Position numbers and translations under genes: made by a program. The notes beneath the pieces were generated by a model that was given only the letters and a program-made list of their open reading frames with translations, was not told where the DNA came from and made no database searches. Positions 1 through 9,474 of a stretch of 64,000 nt of DNA are shown here, piece by piece (the first letter of the stretch is position 1; each line of letters opens with the position of its first letter). This DNA is from Burkholderia sp. Ax-1719 (GTDB taxonomy: Bacteria; Pseudomonadota; Gammaproteobacteria; Burkholderiales; Burkholderiaceae): NCBI RefSeq assembly GCF_011753055.1, contig NZ_VWWJ01000020.1:1-64000 (forward strand), read 5' to 3'.

Positions 1-21
1 GCTGGCTTTTTTCATGAATCT

Positions 22-108
22 TGGTGCCCAAGAGAGGACTCGAACCTCCACAGTGTTGCCACCGCCAGGACCTGAACCTGGTGCGTCTACCAATTCCGCC
101 ACCTGGGC
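22..108 (-). tRNA. tRNA-Leu (anticodon CAG)
   Basis: The minus strand reads as an 87-nt class II tRNA with encoded CCA, starting GCCCAGGTGGCGGAATTGG. The anticodon stem CCAGG/CCTGG encloses the loop TTCAGGT, giving anticodon CAG. A long variable arm follows, as expected for leucine tRNA. A good sigma-70 promoter lies upstream at 161-188. Confidence 0.96.
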
Positions 109-160
109 AAGGTGTCGCTTACTACTTGCTGCTGCGCTGTGTCGTGCAGCAGAGAACGAG

Positions 161-188
161 ATTCTAGCGCATCTGTAGAGCTTGTCAA
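161..188 (-). promoter_or_regulatory. sigma-70 promoter of tRNA-Leu
   Basis: On the minus strand a perfect TTGACA (-35, 183-188) is followed after 16 bp by TAGAAT (-10, 161-166). Transcription would start near 154, about 45 nt before the tRNA 5' end. Confidence 0.75.
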
Positions 189-506
189 CACATGATTGCA
201 AAATTCTTTTGCGACGATGTTCGGTTGCTGTTCCATCGCTCTGTAAGAGGTGACTTCGCACGCACGCCGCGAACCGCACATCGTCAACGCGCGCTCACCG
301 GCCTGCGCGCTGGATTGTCGGGTGCGGCGCGGGTGTTAGAATGCCTCGCAGCAGTATACGTAGCGCGCCGCACAGAGTGAGGTGCGCGCCAACTGCATCA
401 GCCGCATGTTGCAGCATACGAAGACCGGGGCGCGGCGCGTTTTGTTGTAGCCACGATCCGCGCGATATCCGACGTCCACGCAACGAGAACCAAAATCGAC
501 AAGCCC

Positions 507-2990
507 TTGAGCAAATATCCGTACCCGATTCCCAGCCGCGAAGAAATCCTCGGCGTGCTGCGGACCAGCGAATCGCCCTGCACCGCGAACGATATCGCCG
601 AGGCGCTCGCGATCAAGCGCCAGGAGCGCGAAGGGTTCTTCAGGCGGCTCGCCGCGATGGAGCGCGACGGGCAGATCAGGCTCGATCAGCGCGGCCACTA
701 TCAACTCGCGCATCCTTCCAACTTTGTCGCGGGCCGCGTTCAGGGCCATCGCGACGGCTATGGCTTCCTGATCCGCGACGACGGCCAGGACGATCTGTTC
801 CTGCCGCAAGGCGAGATGCAGAAGGTCATGCACAACGACCGCGTGCTCGCGCGCATCGTCGGCTATGACCGCCGTGGTCGCCCGGAAGGGCATATTGTCG
901 AGGTCACGGACCGCGCGAACCGCCGCGTGATCGGCCGTCTGCTCAACGAGAACGGCGCGCTGATCGTCGCGCCCGAAGACAAGCGCATCGGCCACGACAT
1001 CCTCGTCACGCAGAACCCGAAGAAGGCCAAACCTGGCCAGGTCGTGGTGGTCGAGCTCACCGATTTCCCGAGCCGTCATTCGCAGCCGCTTGGCCGCGTG
1101 GTGGAAGTGCTCGGCGATATCGACGATCCCGGCATGGAAATCGAGATCGCCGTGCGCAAGTACGGCGTGCCGCACGAGTTCAGCAAGGAAGCGCTCGCCG
1201 ATGCCGCGAAGCTGCCCGACGCCGTGCGCCCGACCGATATCCGTTACCGCGTCGATCTGCGCGATGTGCCGCTCGTCACCATTGACGGCGAAGATGCGCG
1301 CGACTTCGACGACGCCGTCTATTGCGAGCCGATGCAGGTCGGCAAGGGCGAGGGCTACCGTCTGCTGGTCGCGATCGCCGACGTCTCGCATTACGTGTTG
1401 CCGGGCAGTGGCCTGGACGTGGACGCGATCGAGCGCAGCACCTCGGTGTACTTCCCGCGCCGCGTGATTCCCATGCTGCCGGAGAAGCTCTCGAACGGTC
1501 TGTGTTCGCTCAATCCGCACGTGGATCGCTGCGTGCTGGTCTGCGACATGGTCATCACCGCGCGCGGCGAGATCAAGGCGTACCAGTTCTATCCGGGTGT
1601 GATGCACTCGGCGGCGCGTCTGACGTACACCGAAGTCGCGGCGGTCCTGAAGAACACCAAGGGTCCGGAGGCCACGCGCCGCGCGGCGCTGCTGCCGCAG
1701 CTGCAGAATCTCTACGGCGTCTACAAGGCGCTGTTCGCGGCGCGCCAGAAGCGTGGCGCGATCGACTTCGATACGACCGAAACGTATATCGTCTGCAACG
1801 CGCAGGGCAAGATCGAGCAGATCGTGCCGCGCCAGCGCAACGATGCGCACAAGCTGATCGAAGAGTGCATGCTCTCGGCCAACGTCTGCGCCGCGGACTT
1901 CATGAAGCGCAACAAGCACCCGGGCCTGTACCGCGTGCACGCGGGCCCGAGCGCGGAAAAGCTCGAAAACCTGCGTACCTTCCTGCGCGGCATGGGTCTT
2001 TCGCTGGGCGGTGGCGACACGCCGCACGCAAGCGACTACGCGGCGCTGATGGCGCACATCCGCGACCGTCCGGATGCGCAGATGCTGCAGACCATGCTGT
2101 TGCGCTCGATGCAGCAGGCCGTCTACAGCCCGGACAATATCGGTCACTTCGGTCTCGCGTATGAGGCGTATGCCCACTTCACGAGCCCGATCCGCCGCTA
2201 TCCCGACCTGCTCACGCACCGCGCGATCTACGCGATCCTGCAAGGCAAGAAGTATCAGCCGGCTGCGCCCGAAGGCGTCGACCTCAACACGGCGCTCTCG
2301 CCGCGTGCCCGCGCCATGCAGGCCGAGGACGAAGAGAAGCGCGGCAAGCGTGCTCGCGGCGCCAACACGGCGATCTGGGAAGAATTGGGTCTGCATTGCT
2401 CGGCCAACGAGCGCCGCGCCGACGAAGCCTCGCGCGACGTCGAAGCCTGGCTCAAGTGCTATTTCATGCGCGACAAGCTCGGCGAGGAATACGGCGGCAT
2501 GGTCAGCGGCGTGACCTCGTTCGGCATCTTCGTGCAGCTCGATTCGCTCTTTATCGAAGGTCTGGTGCACGTGACGGAACTCGGTTCCGATTACTTCCAG
2601 TACGACGACATCAAGAACGAACTGCGCGGCGAGCGCACCGGCATTCGTTATCGTTTGTCGGATCGCGTGCGTGTGCAGGTGAGCCGTGTCGATCTCGACG
2701 CTCGCAAGATCGATTTCCGTCTGGTGCGCGATACGCCGGTCAAGCCTGCTGCGAATCGCGGCGCGCAAGGCCAGCAGGGCCAGCAGGAGCGCGGCGCGGC
2801 GGAAAGCGGCGGGGCGCGCGTTCGTCCGATGCCGCTCGCCGCCGACGATGTGCGGCGCAAGAAGGCCGCGCCGCAGCAAAGCGTCGCGGTGAAGGAAGCG
2901 CGCGCGGCGCGCGGTGCGGCCAAGACGGCAAAGAAGCGTGCGCCGTCCAAGCCCACGGCCAAGAAGTCGCCGGTGCGCAAGAAGCGCTAA
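507..2990 (+). CDS. rnr: Ribonuclease R (3'-5' exoribonuclease)
   Basis: 827-residue RNase R, a processive 3'-5' exoribonuclease that degrades structured RNA in the cytoplasm (RNase II/RNB superfamily). Order: N-terminal winged-helix segment (about 10-70), two cold-shock/OB regions (about 75-240), RNB catalytic domain containing the acidic motif DGEDARDFDDA at 260-270 that holds the metal-binding aspartates, S1 domain (about 655-735) and a long Lys/Arg/Ala-rich tail (about 740-827) typical of RNase R rather than RNase II. The chosen start is TTG at 507, because it gives the family N-terminus SKYPYPIPSREEI; no strong Shine-Dalgarno sequence is visible. rlmB follows 150 bp downstream, the same order as in many proteobacteria. 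Confidence 0.95.
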   Translation: MSKYPYPIPSREEILGVLRTSESPCTANDIAEALAIKRQEREGFFRRLAAMERDGQIRLDQRGHYQLAHPSNFVAGRVQGHRDGYGFLIRDDGQDDLFLPQGEMQKVMHNDRVLARIVGYDRRGRPEGHIVEVTDRANRRVIGRLLNENGALIVAPEDKRIGHDILVTQNPKKAKPGQVVVVELTDFPSRHSQPLGRVVEVLGDIDDPGMEIEIAVRKYGVPHEFSKEALADAAKLPDAVRPTDIRYRVDLRDVPLVTIDGEDARDFDDAVYCEPMQVGKGEGYRLLVAIADVSHYVLPGSGLDVDAIERSTSVYFPRRVIPMLPEKLSNGLCSLNPHVDRCVLVCDMVITARGEIKAYQFYPGVMHSAARLTYTEVAAVLKNTKGPEATRRAALLPQLQNLYGVYKALFAARQKRGAIDFDTTETYIVCNAQGKIEQIVPRQRNDAHKLIEECMLSANVCAADFMKRNKHPGLYRVHAGPSAEKLENLRTFLRGMGLSLGGGDTPHASDYAALMAHIRDRPDAQMLQTMLLRSMQQAVYSPDNIGHFGLAYEAYAHFTSPIRRYPDLLTHRAIYAILQGKKYQPAAPEGVDLNTALSPRARAMQAEDEEKRGKRARGANTAIWEELGLHCSANERRADEASRDVEAWLKCYFMRDKLGEEYGGMVSGVTSFGIFVQLDSLFIEGLVHVTELGSDYFQYDDIKNELRGERTGIRYRLSDRVRVQVSRVDLDARKIDFRLVRDTPVKPAANRGAQGQQGQQERGAAESGGARVRPMPLAADDVRRKKAAPQQSVAVKEARAARGAAKTAKKRAPSKPTAKKSPVRKKR

Positions 2991-3139
2991 AGCTGTATCC
3001 ACGGCGCGCGGTTCGCTGCTCATCCAGCGTTCGCCCGTCGTGACCCGGTGCGCGGAATCATCCGGCGCACCGGCGCAATATCACTCGTTCGCGGCGCCTT
3101 CGATGCGCCGCGAACCGTTTATCAGGGGTAGTTCCAGTC

Positions 3140-3880
3140 ATGTCACGTCTCAAGGTTCTTTACGGTTTTCATGCGGTGACCGCACGTATGCGGCACGACG
3201 CGTCCACGGTCGAAGATATTTATTACGATCCGTCGCGGCGCGATCGCCGCATGCAGGAGTTCCTGCACGCCGCGAAGGAAGCCGGCGTGCGTGCCATCGC
3301 CGCCGACGAGACGCGCCTGTGGGGTCTCGCGCACACCGAGCGCCATCAGGGCGTGGTGGCGCGCGTGCACGATCTGGCGCTGGCGCAGAATCTGGCTGAA
3401 CTGCTCGACGGCATTCAAGGCTCGCCCCTGCTGCTGGTGCTGGACGGCGTGACCGATCCGCATAACCTCGGCGCCTGCCTGCGGGTGGCCGATGCCGCTG
3501 GCGCGCACGCCGTGATCGCACCGCGCGACCGCGCCGTCGGTCTGAACGCGACCGCCGCAAAGGTGGCGAGCGGCGCAGCCGACACGGTGCCGTACATCAC
3601 CGTCACCAACCTGGCGCGCGCGCTGCGCGAGTTGAAGGAAGCGGGCGTGTGGGTGGTCGGCACGGCGGGCGATGCGCCTACCGGCCTGTACCAGACCAAG
3701 CTCGACGGTCCGGTCGCGCTGGTGATGGGCGCCGAAGGCGAGGGCATGCGCCGTCTCACGCGCGAAACCTGCGACGAAATCATGCAGATTCCGATGGCCG
3801 GTACGGTCGAGAGCCTGAACGTGTCGGTGGCGTCGGGCGTGTGCCTGTTCGAAGCGGTGCGCCAGCGCGCCGCGCGTTAA
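3140..3880 (+). CDS. rlmB: 23S rRNA (guanosine-2'-O-)-methyltransferase RlmB
   Basis: 246-residue SpoU/TrmH-family methyltransferase that 2'-O-methylates G2251 of 23S rRNA using S-adenosylmethionine. The N-terminal part (MSRLKVLYGFHAV...) is the substrate-binding region. The C-terminal SPOUT knot shows the conserved motifs LDGVTDPHNLGACLR (about 100-114), ALVMGAEGEGMRR (about 193-205) and VESLNVSVASGV (about 222-233). The length matches the family. It lies directly downstream of rnr, a common linkage. The start ATG is preceded by AGGGG. Confidence 0.95.
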   Translation: MSRLKVLYGFHAVTARMRHDASTVEDIYYDPSRRDRRMQEFLHAAKEAGVRAIAADETRLWGLAHTERHQGVVARVHDLALAQNLAELLDGIQGSPLLLVLDGVTDPHNLGACLRVADAAGAHAVIAPRDRAVGLNATAAKVASGAADTVPYITVTNLARALRELKEAGVWVVGTAGDAPTGLYQTKLDGPVALVMGAEGEGMRRLTRETCDEIMQIPMAGTVESLNVSVASGVCLFEAVRQRAAR

Positions 3881-3900
3881 TCGTCGTCGATCGAAGCACG

Positions 3901-4791
3901 ATGAAGACGATGCCTCGCGCAGGACGTGCGGCGCTGGTTTCGGTTGCCGGCGCGCTCGCGCTCGTGGCCTGCGCGCCCGCCACGATGGCCGATCGCGGCG
4001 GCTACATTGCCGATTCGCAATTCCACGCGCGCAGCGCCGATTCGCGCATCCGTTTCCTCGTGCTGCATTACACGGAAGGCGACGAGCCGGCCTCGCTCGA
4101 CGCGCTCACGGGCCAGAACGTCAGCGCCCATTACCTCGTGCCCGAGCATCCGCCGCTGCGCGACGGCAAGCCCGTCGTGCTGCAACTGGTGCCCGAATCG
4201 CAGCGCGCGTGGCATGCGGGCGTGAGCGAATGGCAAGGCACGACTGAGCTGAATGCGGCGTCGATCGGCATCGAAAACGTCAACTCGGGGCCGCACGATA
4301 CGCCGCAAGGCCGCACGTGGGCGCCCTGGCCGCCCGATCAGGTGGCGGCGATCATCGCGCTATCGAAGGACATCGTCACGCGCTACGGCATTCCGCCCAC
4401 GCGCGTGGTGGGGCATAGCGACATCGCGCCGCAACGCAAGATCGATCCGGGCGCGGCCTTCCCGTGGAAGCAGCTCTACGACGCGGGCGTGGGCGCCTGG
4501 CCCGACGACGCCACCGTCAAGGCCGATCTCGCGGGCCGCGCGCCCGATGCGCCCGCCGACGTGCGCGGTCTGCAACTGAAACTCGCGCGCTATGGCTACG
4601 ACGTCGCCACCGACGGTGTGCTCGACGACCGCACGCGCCGCGTGTTCGCCGCGTTCCAGATGCATTTCCGTCCGCGCGACTATTCCGGCACGCCGGACGC
4701 TCAAACCGATGCGATCGCCCAGGCGCTGCTCGACAAATACGTCGATCACAGCGCGCCCGTGCCGCCCGGCGCGAGCGAAACGGCGCCTTGA
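3901..4791 (+). CDS. N-acetylmuramoyl-L-alanine amidase, AmpD/AmiD-type lipoprotein
   Basis: 296 residues with a lipoprotein signal: a hydrophobic stretch ends in LVAC, so Cys24 should be lipidated and the enzyme anchored in the envelope. The Amidase_2 (zinc, T7-lysozyme-like) domain spans about 45-190, with VLHYTEGDE near its start and the C-terminal zinc/catalytic motif VVGHSDIAPQRKIDPG. A peptidoglycan-binding helical repeat (GLQLKLARYGYDVATDGVLD...) follows. Such enzymes cleave the amide bond between MurNAc and the stem peptide and take part in wall recycling or turnover. The ATG at 3901, 20 nt after rlmB, is chosen because it yields the signal peptide. Confidence 0.88.
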   Translation: MKTMPRAGRAALVSVAGALALVACAPATMADRGGYIADSQFHARSADSRIRFLVLHYTEGDEPASLDALTGQNVSAHYLVPEHPPLRDGKPVVLQLVPESQRAWHAGVSEWQGTTELNAASIGIENVNSGPHDTPQGRTWAPWPPDQVAAIIALSKDIVTRYGIPPTRVVGHSDIAPQRKIDPGAAFPWKQLYDAGVGAWPDDATVKADLAGRAPDAPADVRGLQLKLARYGYDVATDGVLDDRTRRVFAAFQMHFRPRDYSGTPDAQTDAIAQALLDKYVDHSAPVPPGASETAP

Positions 4792-4908
4792 GGGTATGCC
4801 TGCCGTGTTGTCTGAATGCGGCAGGCGCGGGGTTTACCGGCGAGGGCGGCCCGTAACTCCGGTAAACTATGCGTTTTCCGCGTTTCCTCTCCTCGGGCAG
4901 TACCCATC

Positions 4909-5601
4909 ATGACTCAAGACGAACTCAAGAAACTGGTCGGCCAGGCCGCCGCCGACTATGTCAACGCGAACGTGCCGGAAGGCGCCATCATCGGCGTCGG
5001 CACCGGCTCGACCGCGAACTGTTTCATCGACGCACTGGCTGCCAGCAAGAGCCGCTATCGCGGCGCGGTGTCCAGCTCGATCGCCACCACGGCGCGGCTC
5101 GAATCGCACGGCTTCAAGATTTTCGACCTCAATGAAATCGAATCGCTGCCCGTCTACGTAGACGGCGCTGACGAAATCGACGCATCGGGCGCGATGATCA
5201 AGGGCGGCGGCGGCGCGCTCACGCGCGAGAAAATCGTGGCGTCGGTGTCGGAAGTGTTCGTCTGTATCGCCGATGCGAGCAAGCGCGTGGACGTGCTCGG
5301 CCAGTTCCCGCTGCCGATCGAAGTCGTGCCGATGGCGCGTACGGCCATCGGCCGCCGCGTGACGGCGCTCGGCGGCGTGCCGGTGCTGCGCGTGCAGAAG
5401 GACGGCTCGCCCTTCATCACCGACAACGGCAACGAGATTCTCGACGTGAAGGGCCTGCGCATCAGCGATCCGCGCACGCTCGAAGCGCACGTCAATGCAT
5501 GGCCGGGCGTGGTGACCGTGGGTCTGTTCGCCGCACGTGGCGCAGACTTCTGCCTGCTGGGCGGCGAGTCGGGCGTCGAGCGCGTCGACTACAAGGCCTG
5601 A
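4909..5601 (+). CDS. rpiA: Ribose-5-phosphate isomerase A
   Basis: 230 residues. It interconverts ribose 5-phosphate and ribulose 5-phosphate in the non-oxidative pentose phosphate pathway. Family motifs are clear: GTGSTANCFI near residue 30, VDGADEID (about 84-91) carrying the catalytic acidic residue, and KGGGGALTREK (about 97-107). The C-terminus (GADFCLLGGESGVERV) is also typical. The ATG at 4909 gives the normal N-terminus MTQDELKK. It stands alone after the amidase gene. Confidence 0.96.
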   Translation: MTQDELKKLVGQAAADYVNANVPEGAIIGVGTGSTANCFIDALAASKSRYRGAVSSSIATTARLESHGFKIFDLNEIESLPVYVDGADEIDASGAMIKGGGGALTREKIVASVSEVFVCIADASKRVDVLGQFPLPIEVVPMARTAIGRRVTALGGVPVLRVQKDGSPFITDNGNEILDVKGLRISDPRTLEAHVNAWPGVVTVGLFAARGADFCLLGGESGVERVDYKA

Positions 5602-5894
5602 TGGTCTGGTAGCTTGAAGGTTTGACGGTTTGATTGAAGCAGCAGCAACGGCGGCGTGCAGTGCGTGACGCTGCCGTTTGCTTGCATCCTGTGGGTGAAA
5701 GTGCGCGCCGATTGATATGGATTCCTGATCATCAGGCATGCCATGCGCGCGAGATCAAACCCCCAGAACCGCCAGAAAAAGCGAAGAAAAGGCAAAGCGC
5801 GCCGCTGCCGGAACGCTTTGCAAAATAAAACACACACACACGAGAAACGGGGCCGAGGACCACTGCACAGCAGCCCCGGCCGGGCTTCCGCGTC

Positions 5895-6629
5895 TTATTC
5901 CACCGTTTCGGCCTGACGCAGGCGCGGCAGCAGGCGGTCGAACTCGCGTCGCACGAGGCCGTAGCACTCGCAGGCGCGGGCTTCGAGGCCTTCGCGGTCG
6001 AGCACGCGGATGCGGCCGCGGCTGTGGTGGATCAAACCTTCATCGTGCAGCTTGCCGGCTGCTTCCGTGATGCCTTCGCGGCGCACGCCGAGCATATCGG
6101 CGATGAGCTGCTGCGTGACCGTGAGGTCGTTCGAGGCCACGCGATCCACCTCGATCAGCAGCCAGCGGCACAGCTGCTTGCTCAGCGAGTGATGGCGATT
6201 GCAGGCGGCGGTTTGCGCGACCTGCGTGAGCAGCGCGTGCATGTAAAGCAGCATCAGGCGGCGCAGGAAGTCCGAGCGCGCGAACTGTTGTTTCAGGCTT
6301 TGTGCGCTCATGCGATAGGCGAAGCCCGCGCACTGCACCTGCACGCGGTTCGGCATGGTTTCACCGCCCGTCAGGACGGGCACGCCCGTCATGCCTTCGC
6401 GGCCCACAGCGGCGATTTCCACGGAACTGCCGTCTTCCATCGTCGAGAGCATCGAGATGATGGCCGTGGTCGGAAAGTAGACGTGATGGATGCGCTGGCC
6501 GGAATCGCAGAGGAGTTGTTCGGTGCGCAGATGGACGAGTTCGAGATGCGGTGCGAGTGCTTGCCATTCATGCGACGGCAGTGCGCCGAGCAAATGGTTG
6601 CCGTGCAGATCCGATTGAAGGGTCAACAT
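5895..6629 (-). CDS. Crp/Fnr-family transcriptional regulator
   Basis: 244 residues: a cyclic-nucleotide-binding-type beta barrel (about 20-140, with RIHHVYFPTTAIISM and SVEIAAVGREGMTGVP) followed by a Crp-type winged helix-turn-helix (about 170-225, LTVTQQLIADMLGVRREGITEAA within it). No Fe-S cysteine cluster like that of FNR is seen. The start at 6629 is chosen because GAGGA lies 8-12 nt upstream; reading further upstream gives unlikely sequence. It is divergent from the sugar-nucleotide gene at 7534 across a 0.9-kb gap. The ligand and targets cannot be told. Related Burkholderia regulators are often linked to exopolysaccharide or stress genes. Confidence 0.88.
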   Translation of the reverse strand: MLTLQSDLHGNHLLGALPSHEWQALAPHLELVHLRTEQLLCDSGQRIHHVYFPTTAIISMLSTMEDGSSVEIAAVGREGMTGVPVLTGGETMPNRVQVQCAGFAYRMSAQSLKQQFARSDFLRRLMLLYMHALLTQVAQTAACNRHHSLSKQLCRWLLIEVDRVASNDLTVTQQLIADMLGVRREGITEAAGKLHDEGLIHHSRGRIRVLDREGLEARACECYGLVRREFDRLLPRLRQAETVE

Positions 6630-7533
6630 GATTTGGTCCTCGTGTGAAGGCGCTTGCGCTGCCTTCCGTCTTGTCATTCCGGTCGCCGAATCGGTTGTTG
6701 TTTGCCGCTTCCCGTAGCGGCTATTCGTTCGTCGTGCCGGCCCCATAGTCCCGAGTGCGTTCGCGATATTTGTTTGCGTGACGCCTTGTGTGGCGCTCCT
6801 CACTAAGCAGGGTGTGTGCCAGAAGGTCGCAAAGCACGCCACTACGCGGTTTCGCGGACGTTACGGTCGGAGCGCGCCCAGGCAAGTCCGCGTTTTTGTT
6901 TCAAATCTGTACGACGCGCGCGCGGGGGCAGCCAATGGACTGAGCAATTTGTAATGCGCTAAATCATTGATTTATATGGGATAAGTGGTGGGAGAAAGCC
7001 GTATGTCGAAAATGACTCCAGGTTGAAACATGCTGCATGGCGACCCCCTGTGGTGGGGCCTGTGCGTACCGCATAGCGTTCGAATCTGATTCATTGCTGT
7101 TGCGCTGCGGCTGATCTGGCCAGAAACGTTCTCCCGTGAAACATGACCGCGTTACGGCGCGTCACGTTACGTTGTGTGTCCTGGCGCACGGAGTCCGCCC
7201 TGTTTGCCTGCGCGAGCGCGCCCGCACTCGCGGGCGGCGATCGAGCGGCGGTTGTCCTCACAACGATCCTTGTCCGGTGTTGCGCGCCGTTGGTTCGACT
7301 GTCCGGCCGGTCTGTCTGTCCTGCTTCGTCGCCAGTGTGCTCAGGGGCGCCACGCGGCCGCCGTGCGCCAGCGCTCGGTCAGTGTGGGTATGCGTACAGA
7401 TTGGACGGGCGGCCTTTGCTTCAATGGAGTCCGACAACGAGGGAGCGCGTGTGCATGAACCAGCGAGATCCGGTTAAGCGCCGCTCCTCGCCCGCGCCAA
7501 CCCAATACCAGATTCCAACGGGGAGCTTTGCGC
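6630..7533. other. Long divergent intergenic region, no gene seen
   Basis: About 0.9 kb between the Crp/Fnr gene and the GDP-mannose enzyme gene. Short open frames here lack ribosome-binding sites and family-like sequence. An A+T-richer stretch at about 6945-7020 is the most likely place for promoters. GGGGAG at 7520-7525 is the ribosome-binding site of the next gene. Confidence 0.5.
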
Positions 7534-9105
7534 ATGAACCAGCTCGTCACACCGGCCGGCCTGATTGCCGTAGCCAATGAACCCGAAGTTGCGCTCGTCG
7601 TGCAGCCAGTCGTGCTCGCCGGCGGATCGGGCACGCGTCTGTGGCCGCTTTCGCGTGAGCACTGTCCGAAACAGCTGATCGACCTGCTCGACGGCGAGTC
7701 GCTGCTCGAAGCGACCGTGCGCCGTCTCGACGGTCTTTACGCCCGCGCAGGCGCTCCCGCCGACGCGCCCATCCGCAAGGCCGCGCCGCTCGTCGTCAGC
7801 AGCGAGGAACTGCGCCATATGACCGCCGACCGGCTCGGCCGCAGCGGCAAGCGTGCACACGTCGTGTTCGAACCGCACGCGCGCAATACCGCGCCGGCCC
7901 TCACGGTGGCGGCGCTTGCCGCACAGGCCGCGCATGTCAACGCATCGACCGATCAGGCAGCGCCGGTCGACTGCGATCCGATTCTCATCGCCATGCCCGC
8001 CGATCATCTGATCGCGGATCGCACGGCGTTCGCCGCTGCGCTCGAAGACGCCGTGAGCTACGCGGCGCGTGGCGCCATCGTGACGCTCGGCGTGCCGCCG
8101 CAGCGCGCGGAAACCGGCTACGGCTACATCTATGCGGGCGCCACGCTCGGCGCGAGCGGCGCGCGCACGATCGAGCGCTTCGTGGAAAAGCCCAGCGCCG
8201 AAGTCGCGGCGGCCTATGTGGCTTCAGGCGATTACTGGTGGAACAGCGGCATTTTCGTGGTGCGCGCTTCGGTATGGCTGGCCGCGATCGCGCGCGCCCG
8301 GCCCGCGATTGCGACGCTCTGCGCCCAGGCGTTCGAGCTTGCGCGCGTCGATGCGGACGGCGCGGTTCACCTCGACGCGGCGACCTTCGAAGGCTGCCCG
8401 TCGGACTCGATCGACTACGCGGTGATGGAATCGATTGGCGCCGATGCGCGTCTGGCCGGCGTGGTCGTGCCGCTGGTGGCGGGCTGGTCGGATGTGGGCG
8501 CCTGGGATGCCGTCTGGCAGGTGTCGGACAAGGACGCGAGCGGCAATGTTGCGCGCGGCCGCGTGCTGTTCGAAGACTCGACCGACAGCTTCGCGCATTC
8601 GGACGGGCGGCTGGTCGCCTGCGTGGGCGTGCATAGCGTGGTGGTGGTGGAGACGGCGGACGCGGTGCTGGTCGCGGCCAAGGATCGCGTGCAGGACGTG
8701 CGAGCGATCGTCGGCAAGCTCAAGGCGCAGCGCGGCGAAGAGGTCCAGCACCATCGCCGCGTCGAACGGCCTTGGGGATGCTACGACTCGGTGGACCGCG
8801 GCGAGCGCTTCCAGGTCAAGCGCATCGTCGTGAAGCCAGGCGGCGTGCTGTCGCTGCAGATGCATCATCACCGCGCCGAGCACTGGGTGGTCGTACGCGG
8901 CACCGCGCGCGTCACGCGCGGCGACGAGGTTTTCCTGATCTCTGAAAACGAATCGACTTATATCCCGCTGGGCGTGAAGCACCGGCTCGAAAACCCGGGC
9001 AAGACGCCGCTCGAAATCATCGAAGTGCAGTCGGGCGGCTATCTGGGCGAGGACGACATCGTGCGCTTCGAAGACCAATACGGACGTACGGCTGCGCAGC
9101 GCTGA
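7534..9105 (+). CDS. Mannose-1-phosphate guanylyltransferase / mannose-6-phosphate isomerase (ManC/AlgA type)
   Basis: 523-residue bifunctional type II enzyme. The N-terminal nucleotidyltransferase domain shows the signature VVLAGGSGTRLWPLSRE (about 28-44) and FVEKP (about 216-220). The C-terminal cupin (about 410-515) contains RPWGCYDSVDRGERFQVKRI and the QMHHHRAEHW metal-binding motif for isomerisation. Together they make GDP-mannose from fructose/mannose 6-phosphate for exopolysaccharide or LPS. ATG 7534 is preferred over the in-frame TTG at 7528 because GGGGAG lies at optimal spacing. No other polysaccharide genes are adjacent, so the product cannot be named. Confidence 0.93.
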   Translation: MNQLVTPAGLIAVANEPEVALVVQPVVLAGGSGTRLWPLSREHCPKQLIDLLDGESLLEATVRRLDGLYARAGAPADAPIRKAAPLVVSSEELRHMTADRLGRSGKRAHVVFEPHARNTAPALTVAALAAQAAHVNASTDQAAPVDCDPILIAMPADHLIADRTAFAAALEDAVSYAARGAIVTLGVPPQRAETGYGYIYAGATLGASGARTIERFVEKPSAEVAAAYVASGDYWWNSGIFVVRASVWLAAIARARPAIATLCAQAFELARVDADGAVHLDAATFEGCPSDSIDYAVMESIGADARLAGVVVPLVAGWSDVGAWDAVWQVSDKDASGNVARGRVLFEDSTDSFAHSDGRLVACVGVHSVVVVETADAVLVAAKDRVQDVRAIVGKLKAQRGEEVQHHRRVERPWGCYDSVDRGERFQVKRIVVKPGGVLSLQMHHHRAEHWVVVRGTARVTRGDEVFLISENESTYIPLGVKHRLENPGKTPLEIIEVQSGGYLGEDDIVRFEDQYGRTAAQR

Positions 9106-9474
9106 CTGGACCGGTCGGCGCGCGCGCCTTCGCATAGGCACATGACTGCATATGCACACAAAAAAGATGCAGCAAATAACGATAAAGCAATAACAAGGCA
9201 ACCGTAAGCATCGCTAAGTCAGTCTTTGCTTCATACAGACTGCTTACGAAAAGACAACGAATAACTTCATAAGACGAAATTCGGGAAACCGAAGGGCCGA
9301 ATCACGAAGAACTTGTACAGGCTGGGCATTTGTCACGCGAAATTTGCGTCAGGAGATATCCTGGCTTACGTTTTATGCAATTAGCATGGCAACGTACGCA
9401 TGAGTTCGACGAAGCACGAGGGCCCACGCAGTAACCGGCAAACAGGGCGATTAACGCCATCGGGGGGAGGGGTC
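9106..9474. other. Intergenic region with A+T-rich core
   Basis: No gene is seen. The part around 9140-9300 is clearly more A+T-rich than its surroundings and probably holds the promoter of the GntR-family gene downstream. An upstream in-frame ATG at 9400 exists, but the strong GGGGGGAGGGG lies just before the ATG at 9475. Confidence 0.4.

Noticed and set aside
336..3023. 895-codon open frame on the minus strand
   Set aside because: It is antisense to rnr over its whole length, Arg/His/Ala-rich, and has no family-like sequence. It is a by-product of high GC.
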